Counted from the first letter of the stretch, positions 49,719-58,908 are shown. The stretch: 64,000 bases of DNA from Pseudomonas khorasanensis (GCF_014268505.2 NZ_JABWQP020000019.1:1-64000); one strand, 5' to 3'. Notes: generated from the letters alone by a model not told the origin. Made by a program: numbers and translations.

Positions 49719-50621
49719 ATGCACATATTGCTGACCGGCGGTACTGGTTTGATTGGACGCGAGCTCTGCCGGCACTGGGTGGAGCAGGGACATCGCCTGA
49801 CGGTGTGGAGTCGCCGTGCGGAAAAAGTCGCGCAGATCTGCGGCGCGCAGGTGCGTGGGATTTCGCGTCTTGAAGACCTCGGCGACGAGCCGCTGGACGC
49901 GATCGTCAATCTTGCCGGCGCGCCGATTGCCGATCGGCCCTGGACCCATCGGCGCAAGGCGCTGCTGTGGGGCAGTCGCATCACGCTCACGGAAACGTTG
50001 TTGGCGTGGCTTGAAACCCGCGCACAGAAACCGGCGTTGCTGATCTCCGGTTCGGCAATCGGCTGGTACGGCGATGGCGGCGAGCGTGAGCTGACGGAAG
50101 AATCGCCGCCCGGCATCGACGATTTCGCCAGCCAGCTGTGCATCGCCTGGGAAGAAACCGCCCTGCGCGCCGAGAATCTGGGCATACGCGTGGTGCTGTT
50201 ACGAACCGGTCTGGTGCTGTCGGCCGAGGGCGGCTTTTTGTCGCGGTTGCTGCTGCCGTTCAAGCTCGGGCTGGGTGGGCCGTTGGGCAATGGTCGGCAG
50301 TGGATGCCGTGGATTCACATTGACGATCAAATCGCCCTGATTGATTTTCTTCTGCAGCGTCCTCAGGCGAGCGGTCCTTATAATGCCTGCGCGCCTGCAC
50401 CTGTGCGCAACCGCGAATTTGCCAAAACGCTGGGCAGTGTATTGCACCGCCCGGCGTTCATGCCGATGCCGACCCTGGCGCTCAAGGTCATGCTCGGCGA
50501 GCTGTCACTGTTATTGCTCGGCGGCCAGCGCGCCACGCCGGCACGCTTGCTGGAAGCGGGTTTCACCTTCCGCTTTACGGACTTACGCGCGGCTTTGGAT
50601 GATCTCTCCAGCCGCCTCTGA
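49719..50621 (+). CDS. TIGR01777-family NAD(P)-dependent epimerase-like protein
   Basis: This 300-residue extended SDR has the start HILLTGGTGLIGRELCRHW (cofactor-binding GGTGLIG), ISGSAIGWYGDGGERELTE near residue 107, and a C-terminal DUF1731-like segment (MPMPTLALKVMLGE, then RATPARLLEAGF). E. coli YfcH belongs here; the substrate is unknown. GAGGAAG precedes the ATG. It lies 13 bases upstream of hemH and shares its promoter. Confidence 0.9.
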   Translation: MHILLTGGTGLIGRELCRHWVEQGHRLTVWSRRAEKVAQICGAQVRGISRLEDLGDEPLDAIVNLAGAPIADRPWTHRRKALLWGSRITLTETLLAWLETRAQKPALLISGSAIGWYGDGGERELTEESPPGIDDFASQLCIAWEETALRAENLGIRVVLLRTGLVLSAEGGFLSRLLLPFKLGLGGPLGNGRQWMPWIHIDDQIALIDFLLQRPQASGPYNACAPAPVRNREFAKTLGSVLHRPAFMPMPTLALKVMLGELSLLLLGGQRATPARLLEAGFTFRFTDLRAALDDLSSRL

Positions 50622-50634
50622 GATAGGACGTTGC

Positions 50635-51660
50635 ATGACCGATCACGCTTTGCTTCTGGTCAACCTGGGCTCTCCGGCCTCCACCTCGGTGGCCGATGTG
50701 CGCAGCTACCTCAATCAATTTTTAATGGACCCGTACGTGATCGACCTGCCGTGGCCGGTGCGGCGCCTGCTGGTGTCGCTGATCCTGATCAAGCGGCCCG
50801 AGCAGTCGGCTCACGCCTACGCTTCGATCTGGTGGGAGGAGGGTTCGCCGCTGGTGGTGCTCAGCCGTCGTCTGCAACAGCAGGTGAAGGCGCAGTGGAA
50901 CCACGGCCCGGTCGAACTGGCGATGCGCTACGGCGAGCCGTCGGTTCAGACCCGGTTGCTGGAGCTGGTCGCGGCGGGGCACAAGCGCATCACGCTCGCG
51001 CCGCTTTATCCACAGTTCGCCGACAGCACCACGACCACGGTGATCGAAGAAGCCAAGCGGGTGATTCGCGAGAAGAAACTCGATGTGCAGCTCTCGATCC
51101 TGCAACCGTTCTACGATCAGCCGGAATACCTCGATGCGCTGGTGGCCAGCGCCAAGCCCCATTTGCAGCAGGATTACGACCACCTGCTGCTGAGTTTCCA
51201 TGGATTGCCCGAGCGCCATCTGACCAAACTCGACCCGACTGGCAATCACTGTTTCAAGAACGAAGACTGCTGCAAGAATGCTTCGCCAGCGGTGTTGGCC
51301 ACCTGCTATCGCGCGCAATGCCTGCGCACGGCAGCGCTGTTTGCGGAGCGCATGGGCCTGCCGGATGGAAAATGGTCGGTATCGTTTCAGTCGCGACTGG
51401 GCCGCGCGAAATGGATCGAGCCGTACACGGAGGCGCGGCTGGATGAGCTGGCCAAAAGTGGCGTGAAAAAGATTCTGGTGATGTGCCCGGCGTTTGTGGC
51501 CGATTGCATCGAGACGCTGGAAGAGATTGGCGATCGCGGCAAGGAGCAGTTCCGCGAAGCGGGGGGGGAGGAGTTGGTGCTGCTGCCCTGTCTCAATGAT
51601 GACCCGCAATGGGCCAAGGCGTTGGCTACCTTGTGCGAACGAGCGCCGCTGGCCCTCTGA
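50635..51660 (+). CDS. hemH: Ferrochelatase
   Basis: This 341-residue enzyme inserts Fe2+ into protoporphyrin IX, the final haem step. Signature segments are ALLLVNLGSPAS at the start, RYGEPSV, LYPQFADSTT, LLSFHGLPERH (with the catalytic His near 188) and SFQSRLGRAKWIEPYTE. ATG 50635 begins the family N-terminus; AGATAGGACG lies upstream. As the second gene after the TGTACA operators it would be light-controlled, which makes sense because its substrate is a strong photosensitiser. Confidence 0.96.
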   Translation: MTDHALLLVNLGSPASTSVADVRSYLNQFLMDPYVIDLPWPVRRLLVSLILIKRPEQSAHAYASIWWEEGSPLVVLSRRLQQQVKAQWNHGPVELAMRYGEPSVQTRLLELVAAGHKRITLAPLYPQFADSTTTTVIEEAKRVIREKKLDVQLSILQPFYDQPEYLDALVASAKPHLQQDYDHLLLSFHGLPERHLTKLDPTGNHCFKNEDCCKNASPAVLATCYRAQCLRTAALFAERMGLPDGKWSVSFQSRLGRAKWIEPYTEARLDELAKSGVKKILVMCPAFVADCIETLEEIGDRGKEQFREAGGEELVLLPCLNDDPQWAKALATLCERAPLAL

Positions 51661-51671
51661 AAGCCAAGAGC

Positions 51672-51739
51672 TTCGCGAGCAGGCTCGCTCCCACAGGAGA
51701 AATACATTCAAACCTGTGGGAGCGAGCCTGCTCGCGAAT
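51672..51739. repeat. REP doublet after hemH
   Basis: TTCGCGAGCAGGCTCGCTCC (then CACA) faces TGTGGGAGCGAGCCTGCTCG with only about 20 bases between, a compact version of the element in the opposite arm order. Confidence 0.92.
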
Positions 51740-51782
51740 TGATCGTTCCCCCGCAGAGCGTGGGAACGATCATTGTGCAGGG

Positions 51783-53057
51783 TTAGATCAGCGGCTCATC
51801 CGGCTTCTTGTTCTTCCAGCCGTCATTGCCCGGCAGAATCAGGTTCAGCGCAATCGCTACCACCGCGCACAGCGCGATGCCTTTGAGGCCGAAGTCGTCC
51901 GGGCCGGTGCCGGTGCCGACCAGCACACCGCCGATACCAAACACCAGCGTCACCGAGACGATCACCAGATTGCGCGCCTCGCCCAGATCGATCTTGTGGC
52001 GGATCAGCGTGTTCATGCCCACCGCCGCGATCGAACCGAACAACAGACACAGAATTCCGCCCATCACCGGCACCGGAATGCTTTGCAGCAGCGCGCCGAA
52101 CTTGCCGATGAACGCCAGGGTGATGGCGAAAATCGCCGCCCAGGTCATGATTTTCGGGTTGTAGTTTTTGGTCAGCATCACCGCGCCAGTCACTTCGGCG
52201 TAGGTGGTGTTCGGCGGGCCACCGAACAGGCCAGCCGCCGTGGTGGCAATGCCATCACCGAGCAGGGTGCGATGCAGGCCTGGCTTTTTCAGATAGTCGC
52301 GACCGGTCACGCTACCCACCGCGATCACGCCACCGATGTGTTCAATGGCCGGCGCCAGTGCCACGGGCACGATGAACAGAATCGCCTGCCAGTTGAATTC
52401 CGGCGCGGTGAAATGCGGCAGCGCGAACCAGGGCGCGGCGGCAATTTTCGCGGTGTCGACCACACCGAAATAGAAGGCCATGGCGAAACCGACCAGCACA
52501 CCGGAAATGATGGGCACCAGACGGAAAATGCCCTTGCCGAACACCGCCACGATCAACGTCGTCAGGAGTGCCGGCATCGAAATCATCATCGCGGTCTGAT
52601 AGTGAATCAGCTCGGCACCGTCGCCAGACTTGCCCATCGCCATGTTGGCGGCAATCGGCGCCATCGCCAGACCAATCGAAATGATCACCGGGCCGATCAC
52701 CACGGGTGGCAGCAGGCGATCGATGAAACCGGTGCCTTTGATCTTCACGGCCAGGCCGAGGAAGGTGTAGACGAAACCGGCGGCCATCACACCGCCCATG
52801 GTCGCGGCCAGGCCAAACTGGCCCTTGGCGAGAATGATCGGCGTAATGAATGCGAAGCTCGACGCGAGAAACACCGGCACCTGACGCCCGGTGACGATCT
52901 GGAACAGGATCGTCCCCAGACCTGCGGTAAACAGTGCCACGTTCGGGTCAAGACCCGTGATCAGCGGCATCAGCACCAGAGCGCCGAAAGCCACGAACAG
53001 CATCTGGGCGCCGGACAGCACCGTGCGCCAGAGCGGATCGTTGAACTCTTGCTGCAT
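51783..53057 (-). CDS. uraA: Uracil permease (NCS2 family)
   Basis: This 424-residue inner-membrane proton symporter brings uracil into the cell. It has fourteen hydrophobic segments and NCS2 signatures: ALAPAIEHIGGVIAVG near residue 237 and NTTYAEVTGAVMLT near residue 288. It lies 2 bases after upp, so the pair imports and salvages uracil. Confidence 0.93.
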   Translation of the reverse strand: MQQEFNDPLWRTVLSGAQMLFVAFGALVLMPLITGLDPNVALFTAGLGTILFQIVTGRQVPVFLASSFAFITPIILAKGQFGLAATMGGVMAAGFVYTFLGLAVKIKGTGFIDRLLPPVVIGPVIISIGLAMAPIAANMAMGKSGDGAELIHYQTAMMISMPALLTTLIVAVFGKGIFRLVPIISGVLVGFAMAFYFGVVDTAKIAAAPWFALPHFTAPEFNWQAILFIVPVALAPAIEHIGGVIAVGSVTGRDYLKKPGLHRTLLGDGIATTAAGLFGGPPNTTYAEVTGAVMLTKNYNPKIMTWAAIFAITLAFIGKFGALLQSIPVPVMGGILCLLFGSIAAVGMNTLIRHKIDLGEARNLVIVSVTLVFGIGGVLVGTGTGPDDFGLKGIALCAVVAIALNLILPGNDGWKNKKPDEPLI

Positions 53058-53059
53058 GG

Positions 53060-53698
53060 TTACGCGTCCTTCTGCTTGGTGCCGAAGATCTTGTCACCGG
53101 CGTCGCCAAGCCCAGGAATGATGTAGCCGTGCTCGTTCAAGCGTTCGTCGATGGACGCGGTGTAGATAGTCACGTCCGGGTGCGCCTTTTCTACAGCAGC
53201 GATCCCTTCCGGCGCAGCAACCAGCACCATGGCGCGGATGTCGCGGCAGCCGGCCTTTTTCAGCAGGTCGATGGTGGCAACCATGGAGCTGCCGGTGGCG
53301 AGCATCGGGTCGATGATCATCGCCAGGCGTTCGTCGATTTCCGGAACCAGTTTTTCCAGATAAGTGTGCGCTTGCAGGGTTTCTTCATTGCGGGCAACGC
53401 CCACAGCGGAGACCTTGGCACCCGGGATCAGGCTCAGCACGCCTTCGAGCATGCCGATGCCGGCGCGCAGGATCGGCACGACGGTGATCTTCTTGCCGGC
53501 GATCTTCTCGACCGACACGGTGCCGCACCAACCGGCAATATCGTAGGATTCCAGTGGCAGGTCTTTGGTGGCTTCATAGGTCAGCAACGCACCGACTTCC
53601 TGAGCGAGCTCGCGGAAATTCTTGGTGCTGATGTCTGCGCGGCGCATCAGGCCGAGTTTATGACGGATCAGCGGGTGGCGGATCTCGAGGATGGGCAT
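53060..53698 (-). CDS. upp: Uracil phosphoribosyltransferase
   Basis: This 212-residue enzyme makes UMP from uracil and PRPP. The PRPP loop MIIDPMLATGSSM (about 127-139) and the C-terminal YIIPGLGDAGDK with the uracil-binding segment are conserved. ATG 53698 begins the family N-terminus (MPILEIRHPLIRHKLGLMR). It is followed by uraA and is divergent from hpt across a 166-base region with a 16-base palindrome. Confidence 0.96.
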   Translation of the reverse strand: MPILEIRHPLIRHKLGLMRRADISTKNFRELAQEVGALLTYEATKDLPLESYDIAGWCGTVSVEKIAGKKITVVPILRAGIGMLEGVLSLIPGAKVSAVGVARNEETLQAHTYLEKLVPEIDERLAMIIDPMLATGSSMVATIDLLKKAGCRDIRAMVLVAAPEGIAAVEKAHPDVTIYTASIDERLNEHGYIIPGLGDAGDKIFGTKQKDA

Positions 53699-53755
53699 GG
53701 GAAAGGCTCCGGCGGCGGGCAAAAAAACCGGCCTAGATTAATCTATCCGAGGGTG

Positions 53756-53771
53756 ATGTCCTATAGGACAT
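53756..53771. promoter_or_regulatory. Perfect 16-base palindrome between upp and hpt
   Basis: ATGTCCTATAGGACAT is self-complementary and sits 57 bases upstream of upp and 93 bases upstream of hpt. It looks like a dimeric repressor site; I do not recognise the regulator. Confidence 0.5.
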
Positions 53772-53864
53772 AGAGTACGTTAGTCCATAAAGGCTTGATT
53801 CGGCCTCGCCGGATGCGTACCTTTGCCCGCTTTTCCGATTCCGAAGCCCCCCCTGGAGAGCGCC

Positions 53865-54422
53865 ATGTCCGCTGATCTCGAGCATATCCGTCAAATCATG
53901 CGAGAGGCTGACTGCCTGTACACCGAGTCTGAAGTCGAGGCGGCCATCGCCCGTGTCGGTGCGCAAATCAACGAACAACTTGCTGACAGCAACCCGGTGG
54001 TGTTCTGCGTGATGAACGGCGGCCTGATCTTCTCTGGCAAGCTGCTGACCCATCTGCAATTCCCGCTGGAAGCGTCTTACTTGCACGCGACCCGTTATCG
54101 CAACGAAACCAGCGGCGGCGACCTGTTCTGGAAAGCCAAGCCGGAAGTGTCGTTCATCGACCGCGACGTGCTTATCATCGACGACATCCTCGACGAAGGT
54201 CACACCCTGGGCGCGATCATCGACTTCTGCAAACACGCCGGCGCACGCAAAGTGCACACCGCCGTGCTGATCGACAAGGATCACGACCGCAAGGCGCGTC
54301 CTGACTTGAAAGCCGATTTCGTCGGCCTGCCGTGCATCGACCGCTACATCTTTGGTTACGGCATGGACTACAAAGGCTACTGGCGCAACGCCAACGGGAT
54401 CTACGCCGTTAAAGGCATGTAA
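53865..54422 (+). CDS. hpt: Hypoxanthine-guanine phosphoribosyltransferase
   Basis: This 185-residue enzyme salvages hypoxanthine and guanine with PRPP. The PRPP loop VLIIDDILDEGHTLG (about 101-115) and the C-terminal FGYGMDYKGYWRN are typical of this proteobacterial group. ATG 53865 follows GGAGAG by 5 bases. It lies opposite upp, so purine and pyrimidine salvage share one regulatory region. Confidence 0.92.
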   Translation: MSADLEHIRQIMREADCLYTESEVEAAIARVGAQINEQLADSNPVVFCVMNGGLIFSGKLLTHLQFPLEASYLHATRYRNETSGGDLFWKAKPEVSFIDRDVLIIDDILDEGHTLGAIIDFCKHAGARKVHTAVLIDKDHDRKARPDLKADFVGLPCIDRYIFGYGMDYKGYWRNANGIYAVKGM

Positions 54423-54440
54423 GAACCTGCATTGCCCCCT

Positions 54441-54530
54441 GTGGGAGCGAGCCTGCTCGCGAAGGCGTCGTGTCAGTCAGCATCATTGAAAACTGACACA
54501 CCGCTTTCGCGAGCAGGCTCGCTCCCACAG
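54441..54530. repeat. REP doublet after hpt
   Basis: TGTGGGAGCGAGCCTGCTCG faces GCGAGCAGGCTCGCTCCCAC across about 45 bases; the spacer has GTGTCAGT and ACTGACAC, so the inner parts pair too. Confidence 0.93.
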
Positions 54531-54601
54531 TTGTTTTTGTGTGTGCTGATCCTTGCGCGACACCCATGCTAGAGTGCTGGGCCCCACCCCCGGAGCCTGT
54601 C

Positions 54602-55081
54602 ATGCGCCTCTTGACCCGCAGTCTCGCCGCCCTGTTTCTCGTTTTCAGCCTGCCGCTGTCCGCCGCGCCGATGCACAGCCAGTTCCTGCCGCCGGACGAT
54701 CTGACGGTGCGTGATGCCGAGCCTGAACAGCAGCAACTGATGCAAGTCAGTGAATATTCGGTGGTGGTCAGTGCGCAGCGTCAATCGAATCAGCAGCCGA
54801 TTCCGGTGACCTCATCGCTGATGATCCGCCTCAAGGGCAAATCCCTGAACAAGGGCGCGACGATCAATCAGGTGCTGGTGAGTTTCGATGGCGAAAGCAA
54901 AAGCCTGAAGAAACCGGTTTATGACGACAAAAGCAAAATCCTGACGCTATTTTACCCGCTGGCCCAGTACCGCACGGTGATCGATCTGCTGCGTAACGAA
55001 ACCGTGTATGTGCAGTTTCTCGGTTACGCCAACGGCCACATCTGGGCCGATTTGCACACCGGGACTGTTCGGGCGCGTTGA
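54602..55081 (+). CDS. Exported protein of unknown function
   Basis: This 159-residue protein has a signal peptide (RLLTRSLAALFLVFSLPLSA, predicted cut after SAAP near residue 23) and a soluble beta-rich mature part with no cysteines. I do not recognise a family; it is a conserved pseudomonad gene between hpt and the small gene at 55145. ATG 54602 with GGAG upstream is the best start; the frame extends upstream without coding character. Confidence 0.75.
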   Translation: MRLLTRSLAALFLVFSLPLSAAPMHSQFLPPDDLTVRDAEPEQQQLMQVSEYSVVVSAQRQSNQQPIPVTSSLMIRLKGKSLNKGATINQVLVSFDGESKSLKKPVYDDKSKILTLFYPLAQYRTVIDLLRNETVYVQFLGYANGHIWADLHTGTVRAR

Positions 55082-55144
55082 GCCCTGAGCCTGCGCAGGG
55101 GTAAACTGCCGGCCCCGTGTCATGTCTGCGAGCTGGAGTCGGCA

Positions 55145-55432
55145 ATGCGTAAAGATAAGAAACAAGTGATTGGTGACGAGATCGGCGATGAGCAGATCAA
55201 ACTGTTCCTCGATTTTGAGCCGGTCGACGCCACTTCGCCGTCGCTGCACAAACTGATCAAGGCCTATCGTGGGCTGCGCATCGATGATTTCGAGCGGTTC
55301 TTGGGCTTCTTTGTTGCGGCCGGGTATGACGTTGATGGCAAGGATGAGCAGGGCAAGACTTTCGTTGACCTGATCGCCGACCAGCGCAATGCGGCCGAGT
55401 ACATCGAACTGATCGAAAAATACCGCGCTTAG
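55145..55432 (+). CDS. Small conserved cytosolic protein (PA4642-like)
   Basis: This 95-residue protein is charged and helical, beginning MRKDKKQVIGDEIGDEQIK, with FLDFEPVDATSPSLHKLIKAYRGLR near the middle; the pattern HKLIKAYRGLRxDDFxRFLxFF is typical of a pseudomonad family of unknown function. GAGCTGGAG lies upstream. It ends just before the long inverted-arm repeat at 55441. Confidence 0.75.
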   Translation: MRKDKKQVIGDEIGDEQIKLFLDFEPVDATSPSLHKLIKAYRGLRIDDFERFLGFFVAAGYDVDGKDEQGKTFVDLIADQRNAAEYIELIEKYRA

Positions 55433-55440
55433 CGCCATCG

Positions 55441-55543
55441 CTGTGGCGAGGGAGCTTGCTCCCGCTTGAGTGCGCAGCGCTCACAAGATGTTGGGGCCGC
55501 TGCGCAGCCCAGCGGGACGGTGCGACAAGCTCCCTCGCCACAG
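55441..55543. repeat. Second repeat family, copy 1 (about 103 bases)
   Basis: It begins CTGTGGCGAGGGAGCTTGCT and ends AGCTCCCTCGCCACAG, so the ends are inverted repeats. The interior includes TGCGCAGCGCTCAC and GCAGCCCAGCGGGACGGTGC. A copy in reverse orientation lies at 59656-59767. This is unrelated to the GTGGGAGCGAGCC element. Confidence 0.88.
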
Positions 55544-55562
55544 AAGCCCTGGCGATGTTCAG

Positions 55563-55610
55563 GCATAAAAAAACGCCCCGCACTCAATGAGTACGGGGCG
55601 TTTTTTATGC
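55563..55610. terminator. Bidirectional terminator before mqo
   Basis: GCATAAAAAAACGCCCCG and CGGGGCGTTTTTTATGC pair over a long stem with A and T runs, ending transcription of the small gene (plus) and of mqo (minus). Confidence 0.95.
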
Positions 55611-55617
55611 GGCGTGA

Positions 55618-57126
55618 TCAAGCGAAGCTTGGGGTCTCGCTGCTTTCTTCAACCAGTTCCAGGGCGATGTTGTTCTGCGTGTTGATCTTGCGATACAGCG
55701 CAGCATCGGTCTCCAGGACTTTTTCACGGGCCGGGAAGATTTCCGCCAATTTGCCCGCCCACTCACCGGACGCCTTGGTCGGGAAGCACTTCTCGATCAG
55801 TTCAAGCATGATCGAAACCGTCACCGAGGCGCCTGGGGATGCGCCGAGCAATGCAGCCAGCGAGCCATCTTTCGCTGCAACCAGTTCGGTACCGAACTGC
55901 AGAATGCCGCCCTTTTTCGGATCTTTCTTGATGATCTGCACCCGCTGACCGGCCACTTCCAGGCGCCAGTCTTCGGCTTTCGCCTCAGGGTAGAAGCGGC
56001 GCAGGGATTCGAGGCGCTGCTCCATCGACTGCATCACTTCGCTGACCAGGTACTTGGTCAGGTCCATGTTGTTTTTTGCCACCGCCAGCATCGGCCCGAT
56101 GTTGCCGGCGCGAACCGACATCGGCAGGTCCATGAAGGAGCCGTGCTTGAGGAACTTGGTGGTGAAGCCGGCGTATGGCCCGAACAGCAGGGACTTCTTG
56201 CCGTCGACAACTCGCGTGTCCAGGTGAGGCACGGACATCGGCGGCGAACCAACGGCTGCCTGGCTGTAGACCTTGGCCTGGTGATGTTTGACCACTTCAG
56301 GGTTGTCGCAACGCAGCCACTGGCCGCTGATCGGGAAGCCACCGAAGCCTTTGCTTTCTTCGATGCCCGAGGCTTGCAGCAACGGCAGGGCGGCACCACC
56401 CGCGCCGAGGAAGACGAATTTGGCGTCGACCTCGCGGCTGGCGCCGCTGTTGACGTCCTTGATGCTGACCGTCCAGCCGGCGCCGTTACGCTTGAGGCCG
56501 GTGACGCGCTTGCAGTATTTGACCTGGGTATCCGGCGCGCTGGTCAGGTGCTTGAGCAACTGATTGGTCAGGGCGCCGAAGTTGACGTCGGTGCCGTTCA
56601 TCACGCGGGTCGCGGCGAGGACTTCGTCCGGCGAACGGCCCGGCATCATCAACGGCATCCACTCGGCCATCTTGCCTTTGTCTTCGGTGTATTCCATGTC
56701 GGCAAACGCGTGGTGCCTGCTCAACACGTTGAAGCGTTCCTTGAGGAACGACACACCGCTGTCGCCCTGGACAAAACTCAGGTGCGGCACCGGGCTGATG
56801 AAGGATTTGCACGAGCCGAACGTGCCTTTTTTGGTCAGGTACGACCAGAACTGCTTCGACACCTCGAACTGGGTGTTGATGTGCACGGCTTTCTTGATGT
56901 CGACGCTGCCATCGGCGGCCTGCGGCGTGTAGTTCAGCTCGCACAGGCCGGCGTGGCCGGTACCGGCGTTGTTCCACGGATTGGAACTCTCGGCAGCACC
57001 GGAATCCATCAGCTCGACGACTTCCAGCTTGATCGCGGAGTCGAGCTCTTTGAGCAGCACGGCCAGGGTGGCACTCATGATGCCGGCCCCTACCAGAACT
57101 ACGTCGACTGCTTCGTTATGCGCCAT
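55618..57126 (-). CDS. mqo: Malate:quinone oxidoreductase
   Basis: This 502-residue FAD enzyme oxidises malate to oxaloacetate and passes electrons to ubiquinone at the inner membrane, replacing or backing up malate dehydrogenase. Family signatures are DVVLVGAGIMSATLAVLL, NNAGTGHAGLCELNYTP and VVDGKKSLLFGPYAGF. Length matches the family (about 500). Pseudomonads often have two mqo genes, so this may be the mqoB-type copy. Confidence 0.95.
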   Translation of the reverse strand: MAHNEAVDVVLVGAGIMSATLAVLLKELDSAIKLEVVELMDSGAAESSNPWNNAGTGHAGLCELNYTPQAADGSVDIKKAVHINTQFEVSKQFWSYLTKKGTFGSCKSFISPVPHLSFVQGDSGVSFLKERFNVLSRHHAFADMEYTEDKGKMAEWMPLMMPGRSPDEVLAATRVMNGTDVNFGALTNQLLKHLTSAPDTQVKYCKRVTGLKRNGAGWTVSIKDVNSGASREVDAKFVFLGAGGAALPLLQASGIEESKGFGGFPISGQWLRCDNPEVVKHHQAKVYSQAAVGSPPMSVPHLDTRVVDGKKSLLFGPYAGFTTKFLKHGSFMDLPMSVRAGNIGPMLAVAKNNMDLTKYLVSEVMQSMEQRLESLRRFYPEAKAEDWRLEVAGQRVQIIKKDPKKGGILQFGTELVAAKDGSLAALLGASPGASVTVSIMLELIEKCFPTKASGEWAGKLAEIFPAREKVLETDAALYRKINTQNNIALELVEESSETPSFA

Positions 57127-57829
57127 TTAACGCGTCTCCCAAATCTGCAGCACCAAATTGTCGGCATGGCTGCCAGGCGTTCCAGGGCAGGTCAGTGGGC
57201 CCGGGCAATCCGTGGTCAGGTTGGCCATGTCCGAATCTTCGCAATTTTTCGCAACTTCGACGGATGCGTGCGGCCTGGTTTCAAGCGTTCAATGAACGCA
57301 TTTTCGCGCAGGGCTGGCAATTCGACTTATGGTCGAGACATCCGTTTTCGTGCAACCAAATCCGTAGCGGACAGGCTTCAGGCTCCGGTATTCGAGGTAT
57401 GACCGGTCCTGTGTCGTTGGGCTGTTTCAGACGCTAATGGTGCATGTTCAGACGCAAAACTATTCATTTGCTCGCCACACTCTTGTGAAGTTGTGAAAAC
57501 CCGTTTTTTTCACGCTCTTTTGAAGACGTGAACCTCAAAAAGGGCTGTCCTGGCCTGGCACCCTGCCCGCAAGGGCAAATAACGCGGTGGCCGAGCGAAT
57601 GACAGCTCTGCAGATTCGCGGAAAGCGGGGTTTTGCCGGAAGAACAGGCAAGCGCGCCAACTTCACTCGATCTGTGTGGGCGGCTCTCTGTGGGCGATTT
57701 TGATGTCGATGCATGCGCATTGACGCTGTTGCGGGGCCCGATCAGGAGACGTCCTTATAATCGGGGGGAGATTGTAGCGAAGAAATGCGCGCAGTTGCTC
57801 GTGTTTAATGACTTTAATTAGGCATCCGG
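57127..57829. other. 700-base intergenic region without recognisable gene
   Basis: No frame here looks coding and no tRNA is visible. The part just upstream of mqo (57440-57540) is AT-rich and may hold its promoter. A TGCCCGCAAGGGCA hairpin lies at 57564-57577. The right end (57750-57829) has TTATAAT and a long AT-rich stretch that reads like the promoter of an unlisted RNA or gene, without further evidence. Confidence 0.5.
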
Positions 57830-58063
57830 TCAGATGCTCAACTGAACCTGCGCTCGTGCGCGTGGTTGCCGCTGTGCGACCCGGGCGCTGGCGGGCAATG
57901 GCTGATGCAACCAGGTGAGGCGGATTTCTTCGATTTCCACCCAGCCGTCACCCATCGGTTGCAGGCTGCACTGTTTGAATGCCTGGCAGCGACCGTTGCG
58001 GTCGAGCAGGGCGAAGCAGCGATGCAGCGGGCGTGGCGCGAACAGCGAGATCAGATAACGCAT
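57830..58063 (-). CDS. Small conserved protein of unknown function
   Basis: This 77-residue protein (MRYLISLFAPRPLHRCFALLD, then GWVEIEEIRLTWL) looks like a small beta-rich cytosolic protein with a basic tail. I do not recognise a domain. ATG 58063 was chosen because the residues ahead of it in the open frame are basic and low in coding character; CAAGGAACTCTGCC lies upstream. Confidence 0.65.
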   Translation of the reverse strand: MRYLISLFAPRPLHRCFALLDRNGRCQAFKQCSLQPMGDGWVEIEEIRLTWLHQPLPASARVAQRQPRARAQVQLSI

Positions 58064-58268
58064 GGCAGAGTTCCTTGTTGGAGGACTGCTTTGAAGCTTG
58101 CCTTCGCGCCGTGACGTCGCGGTGTATGGACGGTGAAGAATGTGTGACAGGAACCGCCTTGGGCGGGGTTTGTCAGACATTGCAGTATTCACTGTGCGGC
58201 GCTGGTTACGCGCAGTGGCCCACCGCTATACTGCCGGCCTGTTTGTGCCTGATTCTGGAGAGAAGAGC

Positions 58269-58853
58269 ATGTTGCAACGCCTGTTGTTCGGTTTGATCAC
58301 TGTCGCCGGTTTGACCCTGGCCGGCTGCGCCCACAGCCCGCAACAACTGAATCCGGAGCCGAAGCTGACCACGCAACTGGCTCCGGTCGGCCGCGGCCAG
58401 CCTGTCATCGTGCGCGTGGTTGACGGTCGCCCGTCGCCAACCCTGGGCACCCGTGGCGGTTTGTACCCGGAAACCAGCGCCATTACCGTGCAGCGCGAGC
58501 AGATCCTGCCGAAACTGCAGGCTCAGGCTGAAGCCGCCGTGCGTCTGCTCGGCTTCACCCCGACCACCAGCGCGCCCAACGCGCCGCAGCTGACCGTGAC
58601 CCTGGCCGAACTGAAGTACCAGTCGCCGAAAGAAGGCATGTACGTGACCGAAGCGACCATCGGCGCAACCTTCCGCTCCGACGTGCAGAACGCCAACCGC
58701 CGCTACAGCGGCCGTTACGGTGCGTCGCTGGATCAGCGTTTCGGCATGGCGCCGAATCAGGAAACCAATACCAAACTGGTCAGCGACGTGTTGAGCGATG
58801 CGCTGACACGGTTGTTCAAGGATCCGACCGTAGGTCAGGTTCTCGCCGAGTAA
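58269..58853 (+). CDS. YajG-family outer-membrane lipoprotein
   Basis: This 194-residue lipoprotein has a signal peptide ending in lipobox LAGC (Cys19) and matches YajG-like proteins (VVDGRPSPTLGTRGG, ITVQREQILPKLQAQAEAAV, then LSDALTRLFKDP). The function is unknown. ATG 58269 follows GGAGAGAAG by 5 bases. It is a single-gene unit with its own terminator. Confidence 0.85.
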   Translation: MLQRLLFGLITVAGLTLAGCAHSPQQLNPEPKLTTQLAPVGRGQPVIVRVVDGRPSPTLGTRGGLYPETSAITVQREQILPKLQAQAEAAVRLLGFTPTTSAPNAPQLTVTLAELKYQSPKEGMYVTEATIGATFRSDVQNANRRYSGRYGASLDQRFGMAPNQETNTKLVSDVLSDALTRLFKDPTVGQVLAE

Positions 58854-58868
58854 GTTTTCGGCCGATGT

Positions 58869-58908
58869 GAAAAAGCCCGGAGCCAGTGATGGTTCCGGGC
58901 TTTTTTTA
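58869..58908 (+). terminator. Terminator after the YajG-like gene
   Basis: AAAAAGCCCGGAGCC and GGTTCCGGGCTTTTTTT form a stem with a single mismatch and a T run, 15 bases past the stop codon. Confidence 0.92.

Noticed and set aside
51609..53126. 505-codon plus-strand open frame opposite uraA
   Set aside because: His/Arg/Gln-rich low-complexity product antisense to a membrane protein gene; typical shadow.
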